In this document: piece by piece, positions 36,658 through 45,693 of the stretch
Layout of the letters: each line of letters begins with the position of its first letter
How positions within the stretch are numbered: position 1 is the first letter of the stretch
Source: Candidatus Phosphitivorax anaerolimi
GTDB lineage: Bacteria; Desulfobacterota; Desulfomonilia; UBA1062
Length of the DNA stretch: 64,000 nucleotides
Assembly (NCBI GenBank): GCA_001896555.1
Contig: MPOS01000011.1
Span: forward strand, 113,852 to 177,851
Direction: 5' to 3'
Program-made: the position numbers and the translations under genes
Notes under the pieces: model-generated
Seen by the model: only the letters and a program-made list of their open reading frames with translations
The model's database searches: none
Told to the model about the DNA's origin: nothing

Positions 36658-37674
36658 CTATTCCACGGCCTTTGCAAGCTGGAGGATTTCGATGGGAAGT
36701 TCGATCTGGAGCTCTTTGAGCTGGCTGGTGTCTACCATGATGGTCAGGTCTTCCTGCCTGAGGATGGGCAAGTCTCCGGGATTCGATCCCTTCAGGAGGA
36801 TCTGTGAGGCCTGAGTGCCGGCGAGTGATCCGACGTGCGGGAACTCTGCGCCCACGTACAGAATGGCTCCCGGCACCTTCATATGGACGAGGCTGAAGGC
36901 CGGCACCTTGTATTTGAGTGACATATCCACAAGCTCATGACAGGGTTCGTAATTCCGCATGCCGTAGTAGGAATCCAGGAGCACAGCAAAGGCCTCGGCG
37001 CCTTTGGAGATAAGTTCTTCGCCTGCAGGGGTGAACTTCTCGTTCTTGCTGACCTCCTTGGTGATGAAGGTGAATCCTTCCGACGGCCCTGCAGCCTTGG
37101 CCTGTTGCGCCTGGGCCAGTGCGTTGTCGTCATCGGTGTGGACGATTCCCACGGTCTTGATGTTCGGGAATGCAAGCCTGGCGATCTTGAGGGCCGCCCC
37201 CATGTCCATGTACAAAGTGGAGCCGGTGAACCCTGGGCCTGCAGTGGTCAGCGACGCGCAGCCCGCAGCCTCGGGGATGGCGATTGCGGTGAACACCAGA
37301 GGGATGCCCGCGCCGATGATCTTGTCCTTTGCATACTTGGTGGCGGGCGTTCCGATGGTCAGTACGAGGTCGGGCCGGGCGTCAACGATCTTGGATGCAG
37401 TGTTCTTGATCTCCAGGAGCACACCGACCTTTTTCCACAAGCCACCTTTTTCCACGTCGAAATCGATGATTCGGCGGTTGACCGTGAGGTTCTTGCCCTC
37501 CACGATCCCATTCTCGGCAAGGCTCTTCAAGAATCCCTCGTACGCCATGCCAAAGGGTTCGATATTGGTGACCTGCAGCACCTCGATTTTATAGGTCCTT
37601 TCCTGGGCGAAACAGGCCACCGCCACAAAAATTACGATGAGAACCGATAGTGTTCCTGTAATAAATTTATTCAT
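36658..37674 (-). CDS. ABC transporter substrate-binding protein, paralogue of the 35308 gene
   Basis: It has the same length (338 residues) as the next gene and matches it along the whole chain, including LTIGTPATKYAKDKI, GPGFTGSTLYMDMGAALKIA and VGIVHTDDDNALAQ. A signal peptide ends near CFAQE. The pair is a tandem duplication. The ligand-facing residues differ at scattered positions, so they may bind different molecules. GGGGGAGGG precedes the ATG. The lack of a transporter nearby suggests a shared permease elsewhere or a sensory role. Confidence 0.85.
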   Translation of the reverse strand: MNKFITGTLSVLIVIFVAVACFAQERTYKIEVLQVTNIEPFGMAYEGFLKSLAENGIVEGKNLTVNRRIIDFDVEKGGLWKKVGVLLEIKNTASKIVDARPDLVLTIGTPATKYAKDKIIGAGIPLVFTAIAIPEAAGCASLTTAGPGFTGSTLYMDMGAALKIARLAFPNIKTVGIVHTDDDNALAQAQQAKAAGPSEGFTFITKEVSKNEKFTPAGEELISKGAEAFAVLLDSYYGMRNYEPCHELVDMSLKYKVPAFSLVHMKVPGAILYVGAEFPHVGSLAGTQASQILLKGSNPGDLPILRQEDLTIMVDTSQLKELQIELPIEILQLAKAVE

Positions 37675-38046
37675 GCATCCCTCCCCCTGTACTTGATATT
37701 ATGTAATGTATCTTTCGGTAATTATCAGGAGAAAGTAAAGGGAAAACGTCAATAATTGAGCTTTGGAACACAGTCATATGCCTGATGATCCCATAGACCT
37801 GGAAGGATCGCGAAAAGGCGCCGTACATCCCCTGTTTGTCCGAAACAATCACCAGCGAGGCGGCAGGGTTCTTCTCACGAGAAATGAGCAGAAGGCAGGC
37901 CCAGTAACGGTATGATTCACACCATGCCCATGATAGAGTCGGGTAGGCAGAGTCTTGAGCGTTCAGGAGCCCGCTTTGGTAAAATGCCCCCCCTTTGGAA
38001 TAAGGCATATAAAGATTCATGAGTGAAATGTCGAAGGGATGATGAA
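37675..38046 (+). other. Divergent intergenic region
   Basis: About 372 bp lie between the binding-protein gene (minus) and the Cys-rich small ORF (plus). A minus-strand frame covers 37667-38020 but has no ribosome site and overlaps the next gene start, so it was not called. No promoter was clear. Confidence 0.4.
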
Positions 38047-38157
38047 ATGAAATTCATCAACATGACCATGCACGGCTGGAAAGGATGTTTTGATTACCAG
38101 CGCTGCTCGTGTGCGTCTGTGGACTGCTGCATGAACAACAGGAGAGTGGTGATATGA
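38047..38157 (+). CDS. Cys-rich 36-residue ORF coupled to the next gene
   Basis: The frame encodes a 36-residue peptide with Cys at positions 14, 20, 22, 27 and 28, the core being GCFDYQRCSCASVDCC. GAAGGG lies 8 nt before the ATG. Its TGA overlaps the ATG of the next gene by four bases (ATGA). The Cys content and coupling suggest a metal-binding peptide or a leader whose translation controls the next gene. No family was recognised. Confidence 0.5.
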   Translation: MKFINMTMHGWKGCFDYQRCSCASVDCCMNNRRVVI

Positions 38158-38864
38158 AGAGCATTCCCATCCGCTATTGCTTCACCTTTCAGGACAAGAC
38201 CCAGGAGATCATCAATTTGAGGCTCAATCCGAAAACACTTGAGCTGCTCAATGATCCGCCCGGATATCTGCCTTCCTGGACCGTGCTCGGATTTCACCAG
38301 TGCCCCAACTGTCCTCTCTCATATGAAACCAACCCTCATTGCCCGCTGGCAGTTCACCTGGTAAATACGGTCAACCGGTTTCAGGGCAAGATGTCGTTTC
38401 ATGAGATCCACCTGAGTGTGGTCACCCCGGAGCGGATCTTTTCACAGCTCACCACCCTGCAGAGCGCCATCAGCTCACTCATGGGACTCATCAGTGCGAC
38501 CTGCGGATGCCCGATTTCCGCACCTCTGAGACCCATGGCGCGTTTCCACCTGCCTCTTGCCACCGGGGAGGAAACCATTTATCGAGCCACATCCATGTAC
38601 CTGCTCGCCCAGTACTTTCTGAAAAAGAACGGGCAGTGCGCGGACCTCGAGCTTGCCGGGCTCACCAAGATTTACCAGGACATCCACCTGATGAACATCT
38701 CGTTCACCGAACGACTGAAGGATGCCACGCAGACCGAATCCACCCTCGATGCCCTGATCATGCTGGATACCTTTGCCAAGGTTCTGCCAATCCAGATCGA
38801 AGACTCTCTGGACTGCCTGAGCTATCTCTTCGAGCAGCATCCCCCTGCCCGGCAGCGTTCCTGA
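38154..38864 (+). CDS. Protein of unknown function with a conserved Cys cluster (possibly DUF6901)
   Basis: The 236-residue protein starts IPIRYCFTFQDKTQEIINLR and has a compact cluster HQCPNCPLSYETNPHCPLAV at about 51-70, then a mainly helical half. It resembles a deltaproteobacterial family that may be DUF6901; this name is from memory and unverified. The Cys cluster could bind zinc or iron. The start at 38154 follows GGAGAG and overlaps the stop of the small Cys-rich ORF. A separate promoter follows before the GntR gene, so it is probably not in that operon. Confidence 0.7.
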   Translation: MKSIPIRYCFTFQDKTQEIINLRLNPKTLELLNDPPGYLPSWTVLGFHQCPNCPLSYETNPHCPLAVHLVNTVNRFQGKMSFHEIHLSVVTPERIFSQLTTLQSAISSLMGLISATCGCPISAPLRPMARFHLPLATGEETIYRATSMYLLAQYFLKKNGQCADLELAGLTKIYQDIHLMNISFTERLKDATQTESTLDALIMLDTFAKVLPIQIEDSLDCLSYLFEQHPPARQRS

Positions 38865-38900
38865 CTGGTCCACCCGATCCGCGCCCAATAAAAAAAGGTC

Positions 38901-38957
38901 TTGACAGGACCGGATTTATCGGTAAAAAAATGGTCCATTGGCCGGACCACCGGACCA
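38901..38957 (+). promoter_or_regulatory. Sigma-70 promoter and inverted-repeat operator before the GntR gene
   Basis: TTGACA (38901-38906) is 16 nt from TAAAAA (38923-38928), a fair -35/-10 pair. Directly after it, TGGTCC (38931-38936) and GGACCA (38944-38949) form an inverted repeat with a 7-nt spacer, and a second GGACCA follows at 38952. FadR-type GntR regulators bind TGGT-Nx-ACCA sites, so this is probably where the GntR protein represses its own operon. Confidence 0.65.
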
Positions 38958-38971
38958 AATGGAGGAGGCAT

Positions 38972-39697
38972 ATGTCAGCATTGATTCTCACCCGCCCGCT
39001 CATGCGAAATCGGCTTTCTGCAGAGATCGAGAACATCCTGCTGAAGAGCATCATCAAGGGCCAGCTTGTTGTGGGAGAAAAGCTCCCTACCGAGCGGGAG
39101 CTCGCCAGGGACCTTGAGGTCAACCGGTCTACGGTCAGAGAGGCGCTCGGCAGGCTCGAATCCCTCGATCTGGTGGAAATCCGCCACGGTGACGGCGTTT
39201 ATGTGAAAAACTATCAGGAGAGCGGGAGCCTCGAGCTCATCAGGGCCATGATCCGTCTGGACGAACGCCAGCGGGACGACATCATCGAAGCCCTGCTCGA
39301 ATTCAGGTCCATCATCGGCCCCGAGATGGCCTTTCGCGCCGCCAAGAACAGGACGGATGATCATATCCAAGCCCTTGAGGAGGTCATCTGGAAGAACAGA
39401 GAGCTCTCTACCCTGGAAAAGGATATCCGGGTGCACCACATCATCGGCCTGGCAAGCGCCAATATTCTGTATCTCACCCTGCTGAACTTCTTCAACAAGT
39501 TTGTGATCGAATACGGGCACCTCTATTTCAATGATGAGGAAAACGTGAAGCGCTCTGAGCGCTTTCACGAGGAAATCTACCAGGCGATCAAAAAAGGAAA
39601 CGCCGGTCTGGCCAGAAAGATCATGCGGGATGTTCTCACCTATGCCCAGAAGGCGGTTGTCGATACCCTGCAAACAGGCAGGGATAGCAGGAGGTAG
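38972..39697 (+). CDS. GntR-family transcriptional regulator, FadR subfamily
   Basis: The 241-residue protein has an N-terminal winged helix (about 15-75) with GEKLPTERELARDLEVNRST and VREALGRLESLDLVEIRHGD. The C-terminal all-helical FCD-type domain binds the effector, probably with a metal (DIRVHHIIGLASAN and RFHEEIYQAIKKG carry the His residues). The ATG at 38972 follows GGAGGAGG. The glpD gene starts 5 nt after its stop, so they form one operon. The effector is likely glycerol 3-phosphate or an acyl compound; this is inference. Confidence 0.9.
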   Translation: MSALILTRPLMRNRLSAEIENILLKSIIKGQLVVGEKLPTERELARDLEVNRSTVREALGRLESLDLVEIRHGDGVYVKNYQESGSLELIRAMIRLDERQRDDIIEALLEFRSIIGPEMAFRAAKNRTDDHIQALEEVIWKNRELSTLEKDIRVHHIIGLASANILYLTLLNFFNKFVIEYGHLYFNDEENVKRSERFHEEIYQAIKKGNAGLARKIMRDVLTYAQKAVVDTLQTGRDSRR

Positions 39698-39702
39698 GAA
39701 CG

Positions 39703-41343
39703 ATGCAGAGATTTATCGAAGATCACAGAGACCAGATCTATGATGTGGTGATTATCGGGGGAGGCATCACCGGGGCCTCGGTCGCCTATGATGCCGCCAG
39801 CCGGGGGCTGAAGGTGGCCCTGCTCGAAAAGAGCGATTTTTCCGGGGCAACGTCGGCGGCCACCTCGAAGCTCATCCACGGAGGGCTGCGATATCTGGCG
39901 AACATGGAGTTTTCTCTGGTGAGGGAATCGCTGAAGGAGCGCAAGATTCTCGAAGACATCGCACCCAACTTCGTCTACCCGTTCCCCATGCTCATGACCC
40001 ACTACAAGTCATCGATCAAGAACAGCAAATGGTTCGTCAAGGCAGGGCTCACGCTCTACGACATCCTGTCCTACGACCGGGGCAGCACCTGGGACGAGAG
40101 CAAGAAGATCCCCCTTCACAAGACCGTTTCCACCAGGAAGGCCCTTGAAATGCAGCCCTGCCTCAAGGAGCAGGGACTCTCGGGCGCTTCCATATTCTAT
40201 GACTGTATGAGCATATTCCCCGAGCGTCTCACGCTCGCCTTCATCAAGTCGGCTGCAGCCTTCGGGGCCGACGCGGCGAACTATGTCAAGGTCGACGGTT
40301 TCATCACCGATCGATCCGGCAGGGTGGTCGGGGTTACGGCAACAGACCTATTGACCGGCACCCGCCACGAGGTGCGCGGGAACATCACCATCAACTGCGG
40401 AGGCCCCTGGGCCGACATCATCCTGGGCCTGGCGAAGAAGGGCGGGGTGAACGAGACACTGAGGCGCTCAGAGGGCATTCACATCATCACGGGCAAAAAG
40501 ATCAACGAGGGGAGCGTGGTGGCATCCATGACCCCCAAGGGCAGGCATTTTTTCCTGATCCCCTGGCGGGGTCACACGCTGATCGGGACCACGGACAAGG
40601 AATATGTCGGCAGCCCCGACGACTACCGGGTGACAAAAGAGAGCATCATGGGGCTCATCGACGAGGTGAATTCCACATTCGGTGAAGGCTTTGTCCGCTT
40701 CGACGAGGTGCTCTACACCTACGGCGGCCTCAGGCCGCTGGTGGAAGAGCAGACCGAGGGCACCTATGAGTCGTCTCGGAAGTATGAGATCTATGACAAT
40801 GCCTCGGACGGGCTCCAGGGCCTGATCACCGTAGAAGGCGGCAAGTATACCACCAGCCGCAATCTTGCCCAGAAGGTCATGGACCTCGTGAGGGAAAAGA
40901 CGGAGATGCCCATGGGGCAGACCATCACCGACCGGCGCTACCTCTTCGGGTGCGAGATCCGTGACATCAATACATTCCTTGACTCCATCAAAAGGAAACA
41001 TTCCGGCTTTAAGGAGAGCACCTTGGACTACCTGGGCAGACACTACGGCACCGAGTATCACAAGGTCCTGAAAATCGCGGAAGAGGACCGCGAGTATGCC
41101 GAGGTGGTGAGCACGGACGGCGAGATCCTCGCCGAGGTGCTGTTCGCCGTACGGAATGAGATGGCAAGGCGGTTGAGCGATATCGTTCTGAGGAGAACCG
41201 GAATCGCGACCCTGGGCAACCCCGGAGAGGAGATCATAAGAAAGGTCGCCGTCATTGCGGCCAGCGAGCTCGGCTGGAGTGACGAGAAGACCGAGGATGA
41301 ATACCGGCACGTCATGGATCTGCTCAAGGTGCCTGGCAAATAA
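39703..41343 (+). CDS. glpD: FAD-dependent glycerol-3-phosphate dehydrogenase
   Basis: The 546-residue protein has the FAD-binding start DVVIIGGGITGASVAYDA, then ATSAATSKLIHGGLRYL and the late HTLIGTTDKEYVG, all standard for GlpD/GlpA. A C-terminal helical domain (about 400-546) is also typical. It oxidises glycerol 3-phosphate to dihydroxyacetone phosphate and passes electrons to the quinone pool. The next gene, alkyl-DHAP synthase, uses an acylated form of that product, so the pair may serve ether-lipid synthesis or breakdown. It is controlled with the GntR gene. Confidence 0.92.
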   Translation: MQRFIEDHRDQIYDVVIIGGGITGASVAYDAASRGLKVALLEKSDFSGATSAATSKLIHGGLRYLANMEFSLVRESLKERKILEDIAPNFVYPFPMLMTHYKSSIKNSKWFVKAGLTLYDILSYDRGSTWDESKKIPLHKTVSTRKALEMQPCLKEQGLSGASIFYDCMSIFPERLTLAFIKSAAAFGADAANYVKVDGFITDRSGRVVGVTATDLLTGTRHEVRGNITINCGGPWADIILGLAKKGGVNETLRRSEGIHIITGKKINEGSVVASMTPKGRHFFLIPWRGHTLIGTTDKEYVGSPDDYRVTKESIMGLIDEVNSTFGEGFVRFDEVLYTYGGLRPLVEEQTEGTYESSRKYEIYDNASDGLQGLITVEGGKYTTSRNLAQKVMDLVREKTEMPMGQTITDRRYLFGCEIRDINTFLDSIKRKHSGFKESTLDYLGRHYGTEYHKVLKIAEEDREYAEVVSTDGEILAEVLFAVRNEMARRLSDIVLRRTGIATLGNPGEEIIRKVAVIAASELGWSDEKTEDEYRHVMDLLKVPGK

Positions 41344-41510
41344 GGCACTGAAGTTTTCGCCCGGATTAATGATACAGGTGTTCAAAGGGCGAATGCTTTG
41401 GCCGGGGCTTCAGGTGAAGAAGCTTCCAACGGGAATGCAGTCCTCCCTTCAAGAGCCCTTGAAAAAGCGGGCATTAGAGGGAGGATGCAATCATATGCAA
41501 GGAGATCGTC

Positions 41511-43232
41511 ATGCTTGGAAAAAAGAAATTCAGGCCCGACTGGACAGAGTGTGCACCTGAAAGCGGCAGCATCAGGTCGATCGTCAAATACGGCAGCCCC
41601 CATGCGTTCAAGCACCCGAGCGACGGATGGGTCGCCATGATGATGGACGAGTTCGGCATGACCCGCGAGGACTTTTCCCGTAAGCAGGACGAGGGAGCGG
41701 GGAGGGCGGTTCTGGGCCGGCCGGTTGGCTTGGACGAGCGGCACGTCGAACACCTGAAGAGCATCGTGAGGCCGGAGAACGTCTGCACCGACGACTACAG
41801 CCGGATCAAATACGCCTGCGGCAAGACTACCGAAGAGCTCATGGAGCTGCGCAAGGGGATCGTCCCGCAGGTTGCCGACGTGGTGGTGCATCCGCGCGAC
41901 AAGCATGAAGTGGGCAGGATCGTGGCCTATTGCAACGAGCACACTATCCCTGTTTCCGTTTTCGCGGCAGGCTCGTCGGTGAACTTCGGGGTGCGCCCGG
42001 CTCAGGGCGGGGTGAGTCTGGTGATGAGCACCCACATGAACAAGCTCCTTGAGATCAACGAGACCAACCAGACTGCACGGGTGCAGCCGGGCATGTTCGG
42101 CCCCGCCTATGAAGAGGCCCTGAACAAGGCACCCGAGCGTTTCGGCGCGTCCAGGCGCTACACCTGCGGGCATTTCCCCCAGTCGTTCGAGTATTCCACA
42201 GTCGGGGGCTGGGTGGTGACCCTGGGCTCGGGCCAGGCCTCCACCTATTATGGCGATGCCTGCGACATCGTGCTCAGCCAGGAGTATGTGACGCCTGTTG
42301 GCACCTTCCGCACCCGGGAGTTCCCCGCCGCCGCCACCGGACCCAAGGTGAACGACATCATGAAAGGCTCTGAGGGGGCCTTCGGTATTCTCGTGGAGGT
42401 GACCATGAAGATCTTCCGCTACATGCCGGAAAACCGGCGGTATTTCAGCTTCATGTTCCCCTCCTGGGATGCCGCCGTGGACGCAAGCCGCGAGATCATG
42501 CAGGGCGAGTTCGGCAGGCCCGCGGTCTACCGGATATCCGACCCGGAGGAGACCGACCGGGGACTCAAACTCTACGGCATCCCCTCCCTGGTGGATGCCT
42601 TTCTCATACGGAGGGGCTACCGGCCCATGGAGCGCTGCCTGTGTCTGGGCACCGTGGAGGGCGAGGGCGGCTACACTCGCCATGTTTGGAAGAAGATCCG
42701 GAAAATCTGCCGCGGGTACGGAGCCCTGTACCTCACCGGCTATGCCTCCCGGAAGTGGGAGAAGACACGCTTCACCGAACCCTACATGCGCGAGGACCTG
42801 CAGGACTTCGGCATCCAGATCGACACCCTGGAGACGAGCGTGACCTGGGACAACCTCCATGCAGTCCACCAGGGGGTCAGGGCCTATATCAAGGCAAGGC
42901 CCAAGACCATGTGCATGGCCCATGCCTCGCACTTCTATCCCCAGGGCACGAACCTCTACTTCATCTTTATCATGAAAACCTCCGACGTGGAGGAGTTTCG
43001 ATCCTTCCAGCGGGGCGTGATCGAGGCGATCATGAAGAGCGGCGGATCGCTGAGCCATCACCACGGCATCGGCAGGATGATGGCGCCCTATCTGGAAGAA
43101 TATCTCGGCAAGGAGCAGATGGAGGTGCTGAAGTCACTGAAGCGCCACTTCGACCCCCGGAACATCATGAACCCGGGCGGCCAGCTCGGGCTCGACCTTC
43201 CCGGAGACGAGCGGAAATCCGTGGGCTCGTGA
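41511..43232 (+). CDS. Alkyldihydroxyacetonephosphate synthase-like FAD-binding oxidase
   Basis: The 573-residue protein has a PCMH-type FAD domain (PQVADVVVHPRDKHEVGRIV, VFAAGSSVNFGVRP, YSTVGGWVVTLGSG) and a C-terminal domain with SLSHHHGIGRM, the His cluster that marks alkyl-DHAP synthases. Human AGPS exchanges the acyl chain of acyl-DHAP for a fatty alcohol, making the ether bond. Deltaproteobacteria are known for alkyl-glycerol lipids. AAGGAG precedes the ATG. The 167-nt gap after glpD does not show a terminator, so it may be in the same operon. Confidence 0.85.
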   Translation: MLGKKKFRPDWTECAPESGSIRSIVKYGSPHAFKHPSDGWVAMMMDEFGMTREDFSRKQDEGAGRAVLGRPVGLDERHVEHLKSIVRPENVCTDDYSRIKYACGKTTEELMELRKGIVPQVADVVVHPRDKHEVGRIVAYCNEHTIPVSVFAAGSSVNFGVRPAQGGVSLVMSTHMNKLLEINETNQTARVQPGMFGPAYEEALNKAPERFGASRRYTCGHFPQSFEYSTVGGWVVTLGSGQASTYYGDACDIVLSQEYVTPVGTFRTREFPAAATGPKVNDIMKGSEGAFGILVEVTMKIFRYMPENRRYFSFMFPSWDAAVDASREIMQGEFGRPAVYRISDPEETDRGLKLYGIPSLVDAFLIRRGYRPMERCLCLGTVEGEGGYTRHVWKKIRKICRGYGALYLTGYASRKWEKTRFTEPYMREDLQDFGIQIDTLETSVTWDNLHAVHQGVRAYIKARPKTMCMAHASHFYPQGTNLYFIFIMKTSDVEEFRSFQRGVIEAIMKSGGSLSHHHGIGRMMAPYLEEYLGKEQMEVLKSLKRHFDPRNIMNPGGQLGLDLPGDERKSVGS

Positions 43233-43377
43233 TCTCCGGCTTAAGGTCGTTCATTCGCCCCTTCGACCTTTGGCCCTGAGTGCCTCCCGTCCGGCGGACA
43301 ACCGGACACCGTCCCGTATCACTCCCGTCCGCCGGTCGTTAAAGCGCTGCGCTTCCGGAGGCGATTCCCGGGCCTTC

Positions 43378-43767
43378 TCAGACCGGGGTGTGCTTAAGCG
43401 CCCCGTAGATCATGTAGATCCCGAGGCAGATGATGAACACCCCGAATGCCACGCGCAGCCACGGCCCGGGCAGCCGGTTTGCGAAGTACGCGCTGATCCA
43501 GGCCCCTGTAAAGAGGCCCAGCGCCACGATGATCGCTGTTTTCAGGTCCACATTGCCGTGCCGGGAGTATTCGATCACCGCGGCAAGGCCCACCGGCGGC
43601 AGGAGAATCGCCAGGCTGGTCCCGATGGCGCTGGGCACGGAGAAGCCCATGATGAGCACCAGGGCTGGCACCACGATCACCCCTCCTCCTATGCCGAACA
43701 GGCCCGAGGTGATGCCGGCCGTGAGGCCGATGAGAAGAAGCAGTATGATATGTATGTCAGCAGCCAT
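43378..43767 (-). CDS. Half-length TauE/SafE (TSUP) membrane protein
   Basis: The 129-residue protein has about four membrane spans and one copy of the TSUP repeat: GLTAGITSGLFGIGGGVIVV followed by PALVLIMGFSVPSAIGTSLA. Full members have two copies in about 250 residues and export sulfite or organosulfonates. Half-size proteins must dimerise. GAGGAGG precedes the ATG. It is the last of two same-strand transport genes. Confidence 0.85.
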   Translation of the reverse strand: MAADIHIILLLLIGLTAGITSGLFGIGGGVIVVPALVLIMGFSVPSAIGTSLAILLPPVGLAAVIEYSRHGNVDLKTAIIVALGLFTGAWISAYFANRLPGPWLRVAFGVFIICLGIYMIYGALKHTPV

Positions 43768-43861
43768 GAAAGGCCTCCTCGTTTCTCTGTGTTATCCAAC
43801 AGGTAGTGTTAACCGGACACGAGCGGATTCTCAACAGAAACGCCTGCACACGAAGCCTTTC

Positions 43862-44959
43862 TCACCGCAGGCGGCGATGAAGGCCTTTCACGAACCCTTT
43901 TCGCATCTGGATATACAGCGGAACCAGGATCATGATACCGGTCAGGGGGAGGATAAAGAAGACGATGATATGCGTGAGGAAGGGCAGGGACTTGTGATGC
44001 GCGGTGGCCATCACGAGATAGAGCGTATAGAGGAAGTAGTAGCCCATGAAAAGCAGTCCTTCCATGCGGGTTATTTGGAAGCCGGTGATGAATACCGGCA
44101 GGCAGACGGCCGCTGTCGCGATCATGATCGGCAGGTCGAACCACATCGCCGGGAGGGGCACCCGGACCCCGTGAGTGCCCGCGAGTGCGCTGAGACCGAG
44201 TACGGCGAGGATGTTGAATATGTTGCTCCCCACAATATTCCCCACAGCGATGTCCCGCTCTCCCTTGATACTCGCCATCACCGAGGTCGCAGCCTCGGGC
44301 AGGGAGGTCCCGGCTGCCACCACGGTCAGCCCGATCACCAACTCGCTGATTCCGAGCCTTTCCGCCATCACGATCGCGGTTTTCACCAGCCAGTGGGAGC
44401 CGAGCACCAGCATGACCAGGCCTATAACCACGAGCATCACGCTCCATCCCGCGTCACGCCATCCGTTTTCCGGCCTGTTTTTCTGCATTCCGGCTGCACC
44501 GTTGTCGGCCTTGGACCCCTGGCGGATGGTGAACAGGGTGTATACAAGGATACCTAAGAAGAGCACGAAACCGTCGATGTGGCCGATACGCCCGTCCAGC
44601 GCTATGAAGAACAGGAGGAGTGAGACCCCCATCATGATGGGCACATCGACGCGGATCAGCTGTCTCGATACGCTTAAAGGTTTGACCAGAGCGGACAGCC
44701 CGAGGATGAACAGGACATTGAAGATATTGCTGCCCACCACATTCCCCAGGGCGATATCGGCCCCTGCCGATGTGAGAAGCGCCGACCGGACGCTCACCGC
44801 CAGCTCGGGTGAGCTGGTGCCGAAGGCGACAATGGTAAGCCCGATGATGAGCGGGGAGACGCCTGCCAGTACCGCGAGCCGCGACGCACCGCGCACCAGC
44901 AGCTCAGCACCTCCGATCAGGAGCGCCAGGCCAAGGATAAACAACAAGCCGGTCACCAT
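43862..44959 (-). CDS. Sodium/calcium exchanger (CaCA family, YrbG-like)
   Basis: The 365-residue protein has ten or so membrane spans and two alpha repeats. The first has FGTSSPELAVS and GNVVGSNIFNVL; the second has AGTSLPEAATS and GNIVGSNIFNIL. The acidic Glu in each repeat binds the ion. Such carriers export Ca2+ or other cations for Na+ or K+. AGAGGA precedes the ATG at 44959. The two halves are joined by a charged loop around residues 145-180. Confidence 0.88.
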   Translation of the reverse strand: MVTGLLFILGLALLIGGAELLVRGASRLAVLAGVSPLIIGLTIVAFGTSSPELAVSVRSALLTSAGADIALGNVVGSNIFNVLFILGLSALVKPLSVSRQLIRVDVPIMMGVSLLLFFIALDGRIGHIDGFVLFLGILVYTLFTIRQGSKADNGAAGMQKNRPENGWRDAGWSVMLVVIGLVMLVLGSHWLVKTAIVMAERLGISELVIGLTVVAAGTSLPEAATSVMASIKGERDIAVGNIVGSNIFNILAVLGLSALAGTHGVRVPLPAMWFDLPIMIATAAVCLPVFITGFQITRMEGLLFMGYYFLYTLYLVMATAHHKSLPFLTHIIVFFILPLTGIMILVPLYIQMRKGFVKGLHRRLR

Positions 44960-45094
44960 TCGAGTTTCCTCTCTTCCCTCTCACGCCAAGAACCGCAACC
45001 GTTATGGGGCGATGCGATACTATCCCTTCATGGATTACCGCCATTCCCGGCATGGCTCGCAGTAAAGTCAGGGAACCGTCCAGAGCCGTTTCTT

Positions 45095-45328
45095 TCAGGA
45101 GATGGTCCACTTGAGCTGGAACTCTACCTCTTCCCCGCCGTCTTCCCGCTCGTGCTCGATTGCGAGGAGAGCATCGGGCGGTACGGATATACGCTCTCCC
45201 GCGATCTGGATCCTGAACCTCTTCCCCTGCTCGATGCAGTCCGCCAGGCGGCGGAGCTTGTCCGCAAACTGACGGCGGGGATATTCTTTCTCCCTGTCAC
45301 GTTCAGGCCTCTTCTTTCTTGCGGGCAT
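45095..45328 (-). CDS. Amphi-Trp domain protein
   Basis: The 77-residue protein ends with VEFQLKW, and carries RRQFADKLRRLADCIEQGKR and IQIAGERISVPPDAL. These are the marks of the short amphi-Trp domain, found in archaea and bacteria with unknown function. The Met at 45328 is chosen because GGAGG lies 7 nt upstream; a longer frame from 45412 is not supported. It is on the same strand as the exchanger but 135 nt before it. Confidence 0.75.
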   Translation of the reverse strand: MPARKKRPERDREKEYPRRQFADKLRRLADCIEQGKRFRIQIAGERISVPPDALLAIEHEREDGGEEVEFQLKWTIS

Positions 45329-45693
45329 GAAGGCACCTCCATGATGTCTTTTCAATAATGTACGTCTCAGCGGTGCAGAGATCAACCAGCGGCATAGGGA
45401 ATGCGTGAGCAAGGAGGGAAATGAGGGTATCGCCTTTCCCTTGATGTTCGCTGCACTGGTTGCATGACCCTTTTATAAAGATCTCTCCCGCAGGAGAGAA
45501 CAGCTCACGGCCATGGAGAGGGCATTACGGCGAGAGAAGGACCCTTTTTCCAGTACTTTCCTTTACATGGGGGCGGGCCGAATTTTCTCTGTTGATTCCT
45601 CAACATTCATTCATTACTATAACTGAAAATCCACAAAATCGTGTGGTCATGAGATCGGCAACGGCGATCCGGCAGCACGAAAGGAGAAAATGA
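45329..45693 (+). other. Divergent intergenic region before the selenoprotein gene
   Basis: This stretch of about 365 bp must hold promoters for the amphi-Trp gene (minus) and the HesB-like gene (plus). It becomes rich in A and T near 45590-45650. No clear promoter, RNA gene or repeat was identified. Confidence 0.4.

Noticed and set aside
37667..38020. A 117-codon minus-strand frame in the gap upstream of the binding-protein gene
   Set aside because: It has no ribosome site, overlaps the next gene start and shows no family or regular secondary-structure pattern.
41382..43064. A 560-codon open frame on the minus strand opposite the alkyl-DHAP synthase gene
   Set aside because: It mirrors a gene with clear FAD-domain and HHH motifs. 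The composition, rich in His and Gly, is what reverse reading of such a gene gives.
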